DNA of 64,000 nt from Shewanella ulleungensis (GTDB lineage Bacteria; Pseudomonadota; Gammaproteobacteria; Enterobacterales; Shewanellaceae): positions 558,001-622,000 of the forward strand of contig NZ_BMQW01000002.1 in assembly GCF_014648315.1 (NCBI RefSeq), written 5' to 3'. The notes beneath the pieces are model-generated. The model saw only the letters and a program-made list of their open reading frames with translations, was not told where the DNA came from and did no database searches. The position numbers were made by a program, and so were the translations under genes. Each line of letters starts with the position of its first letter. Within the stretch, counting starts at the first letter, position 1. Positions 63,251-64,000 of this stretch are shown one piece after another.

Positions 63251-63266
63251 TTCAGCTTGTGTTCAT
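63251..63266 (+). promoter_or_regulatory. Response-regulator box 3 (choice-of-anchor H gene)
   Basis: On the plus strand TTCAGCTTGTGTTCAT, 50 bases upstream of the choice-of-anchor H start. Identical to box 1 except one base. Confidence 0.6.
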
Positions 63267-63315
63267 TTTGAGTGGGTTTTAATGACCGCAACATTTAAGG
63301 TCGTGAGGAATCACC

Positions 63316-64000
63316 ATGAACCAACAATTAAATAACATAAACAACACAGCATCATCGTTTAACGCGGTTAAATTGGGATTAAGCTTATGTGTTGCATGTG
63401 CCTTAGGCTTAAGTTCTGCCAGCGTATACAGTGCTGAAGAAATAGCGAGCCAAGTCAATGGTGCTGTAAGCCAAGCGAGACAACTTGATGCGCCTGCCAG
63501 TGATGACAATGATGCAGAACTTCGAGTAGCTCAATTACATCAACAAGCAACATTATTACCGGGTAATGCTCAAACTAGCCTAAAAGTTACGCGTGAACAA
63601 CGCATGGCTGTGCATCAAAAAAGCGCAGCGACCAAAGCTAGCCAGCAACAACGTGCCTTGGCTCAGCAAAATCAAGTGGTTTATTACGACTTTTCATTTT
63701 ATGACGCACAAACAAGGTTATTTGAAGATTTCGATTACGACGGTTTTTATCAAACCTTTAGCGTGACCTTTGACGCAGACATCAACAGCAGTGGTGGCGA
63801 TGTTCAAGCCGATGTATTTGCTGAATTATATTTAAGCCAAAATGGTGGTCCGTGGATCCATTATTACTCGACCGACGTATTTACCCTTAATGCTGATTCA
63901 AGCTTTGATGATTATGAAGTCCTAACAACGTTGGCTAATGGTTATCAGACTGATCATTATGACGTATTAATTGATCTATATGAGCTCGGTTATGCCGATC
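63316..64000 (+). CDS. Choice-of-anchor H family protein, N-terminal part (truncated by window edge)
   Basis: ATG 63316 with GAGGA upstream; the frame stays open to the window end, showing 228 codons. A signal peptide ('LGLSLCVACALGLSSASVYSAE') is followed by a Gln/Ala-rich region of ~75 residues. Then the conserved 'YYDFSFYDAQTRLFEDFDYDGFYQTFSVTFDAD' and 'VFAELYLSQNGGPWIHYYSTDVFTLNADSSFDDYEVLT' follow. This is the Choice-of-anchor H type of surface protein, in which the C-terminal sorting tail varies (often GlyGly-CTERM in Shewanella). The tail is not in the window. Box 3 upstream links it to the PhoPQ-like system. Confidence 0.82.
   Translation, partial: MNQQLNNINNTASSFNAVKLGLSLCVACALGLSSASVYSAEEIASQVNGAVSQARQLDAPASDDNDAELRVAQLHQQATLLPGNAQTSLKVTREQRMAVHQKSAATKASQQQRALAQQNQVVYYDFSFYDAQTRLFEDFDYDGFYQTFSVTFDADINSSGGDVQADVFAELYLSQNGGPWIHYYSTDVFTLNADSSFDDYEVLTTLANGYQTDHYDVLIDLYELGYAD

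Overview
The window reads as a chromosomal segment of a Shewanella species, probably a cold or marine one. Pointers are the AT-leaning base composition, the tmRNA tag ANDSNYSLAA, the gene order smpB/ssrA - ratA - ratB - bamE - split borosin pair - GGDEF protein - aceB, small families typical of the genus (TIGR02922, choice-of-anchor H), and several structured repeats with terminal inverted repeats. Gene calls rest on reading translations and motifs; no database search was run.

Layout. 0-5 kb: end of an M16 peptidase, gshA, two small lipoproteins, purK-purE. 5.3-12.2 kb: an envelope-associated set (VWA lipoprotein, ECF sigma factor, anti-sigma-like protein) and a tricorn-type protease. 12-20.6 kb: OsmC and FrnE-type redox proteins, hpf, a YeeN-type YebC factor, a 265-bp MITE-like repeat, a TetR/old-yellow-enzyme divergon, an LRR-kinase fusion, a ribbon-helix-helix protein and yjdM. 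20.65-23.44 kb: a small accessory island against the 3' end of ssrA, with a KAP P-loop NTPase, an RMF-like small protein and a broken phage endolysin. It is bracketed by an inverted partial copy of the ssrA 3' end and by an inverted pair of 79-bp repeats. 23.4-26 kb: ssrA, smpB, ratA, ratB, bamE. 26.4-29.4 kb: a split borosin RiPP pair (methyltransferase and 68-aa precursor) tightly followed by a TPR/diguanylate cyclase. 29.4-32.6 kb: a 1.25-kb regulatory region, aceB, then aceA reduced to its first 7 and last ~40 codons. 32.8-43 kb: HDOD-GAF protein, a 356-bp MITE-like repeat, mtfA, a ParA-type pair, small genes, a 5'-nucleotidase and a CNNM/CBS protein. 43-52 kb: the conserved block rlmN-pilW-rodZ-ispG-hisS-yfgM-bamB-der. 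52-64 kb: cytochrome b561, a TlpA-DUF4266-DUF3570-ApbE cluster with its own two-component system, a DUF3300 protein, a PepSY/PhoP-PhoQ-like operon and the start of a choice-of-anchor H protein.

Most notable points: (1) the borosin pair with a cyclic-di-GMP enzyme two bases downstream; (2) the remnant aceA beside an intact aceB, which breaks the glyoxylate shunt at this locus; (3) the inverted ssrA-end island with a KAP NTPase; (4) three near-identical 16-bp boxes with an 11-nt half-site period, in front of the DUF3300 gene, the PepSY-RR-HK operon and the anchor-H gene, which outline a small regulon; (5) the TlpA/DUF4266/DUF3570/ApbE cluster, whose small lipoprotein ends in GGGCGCN.
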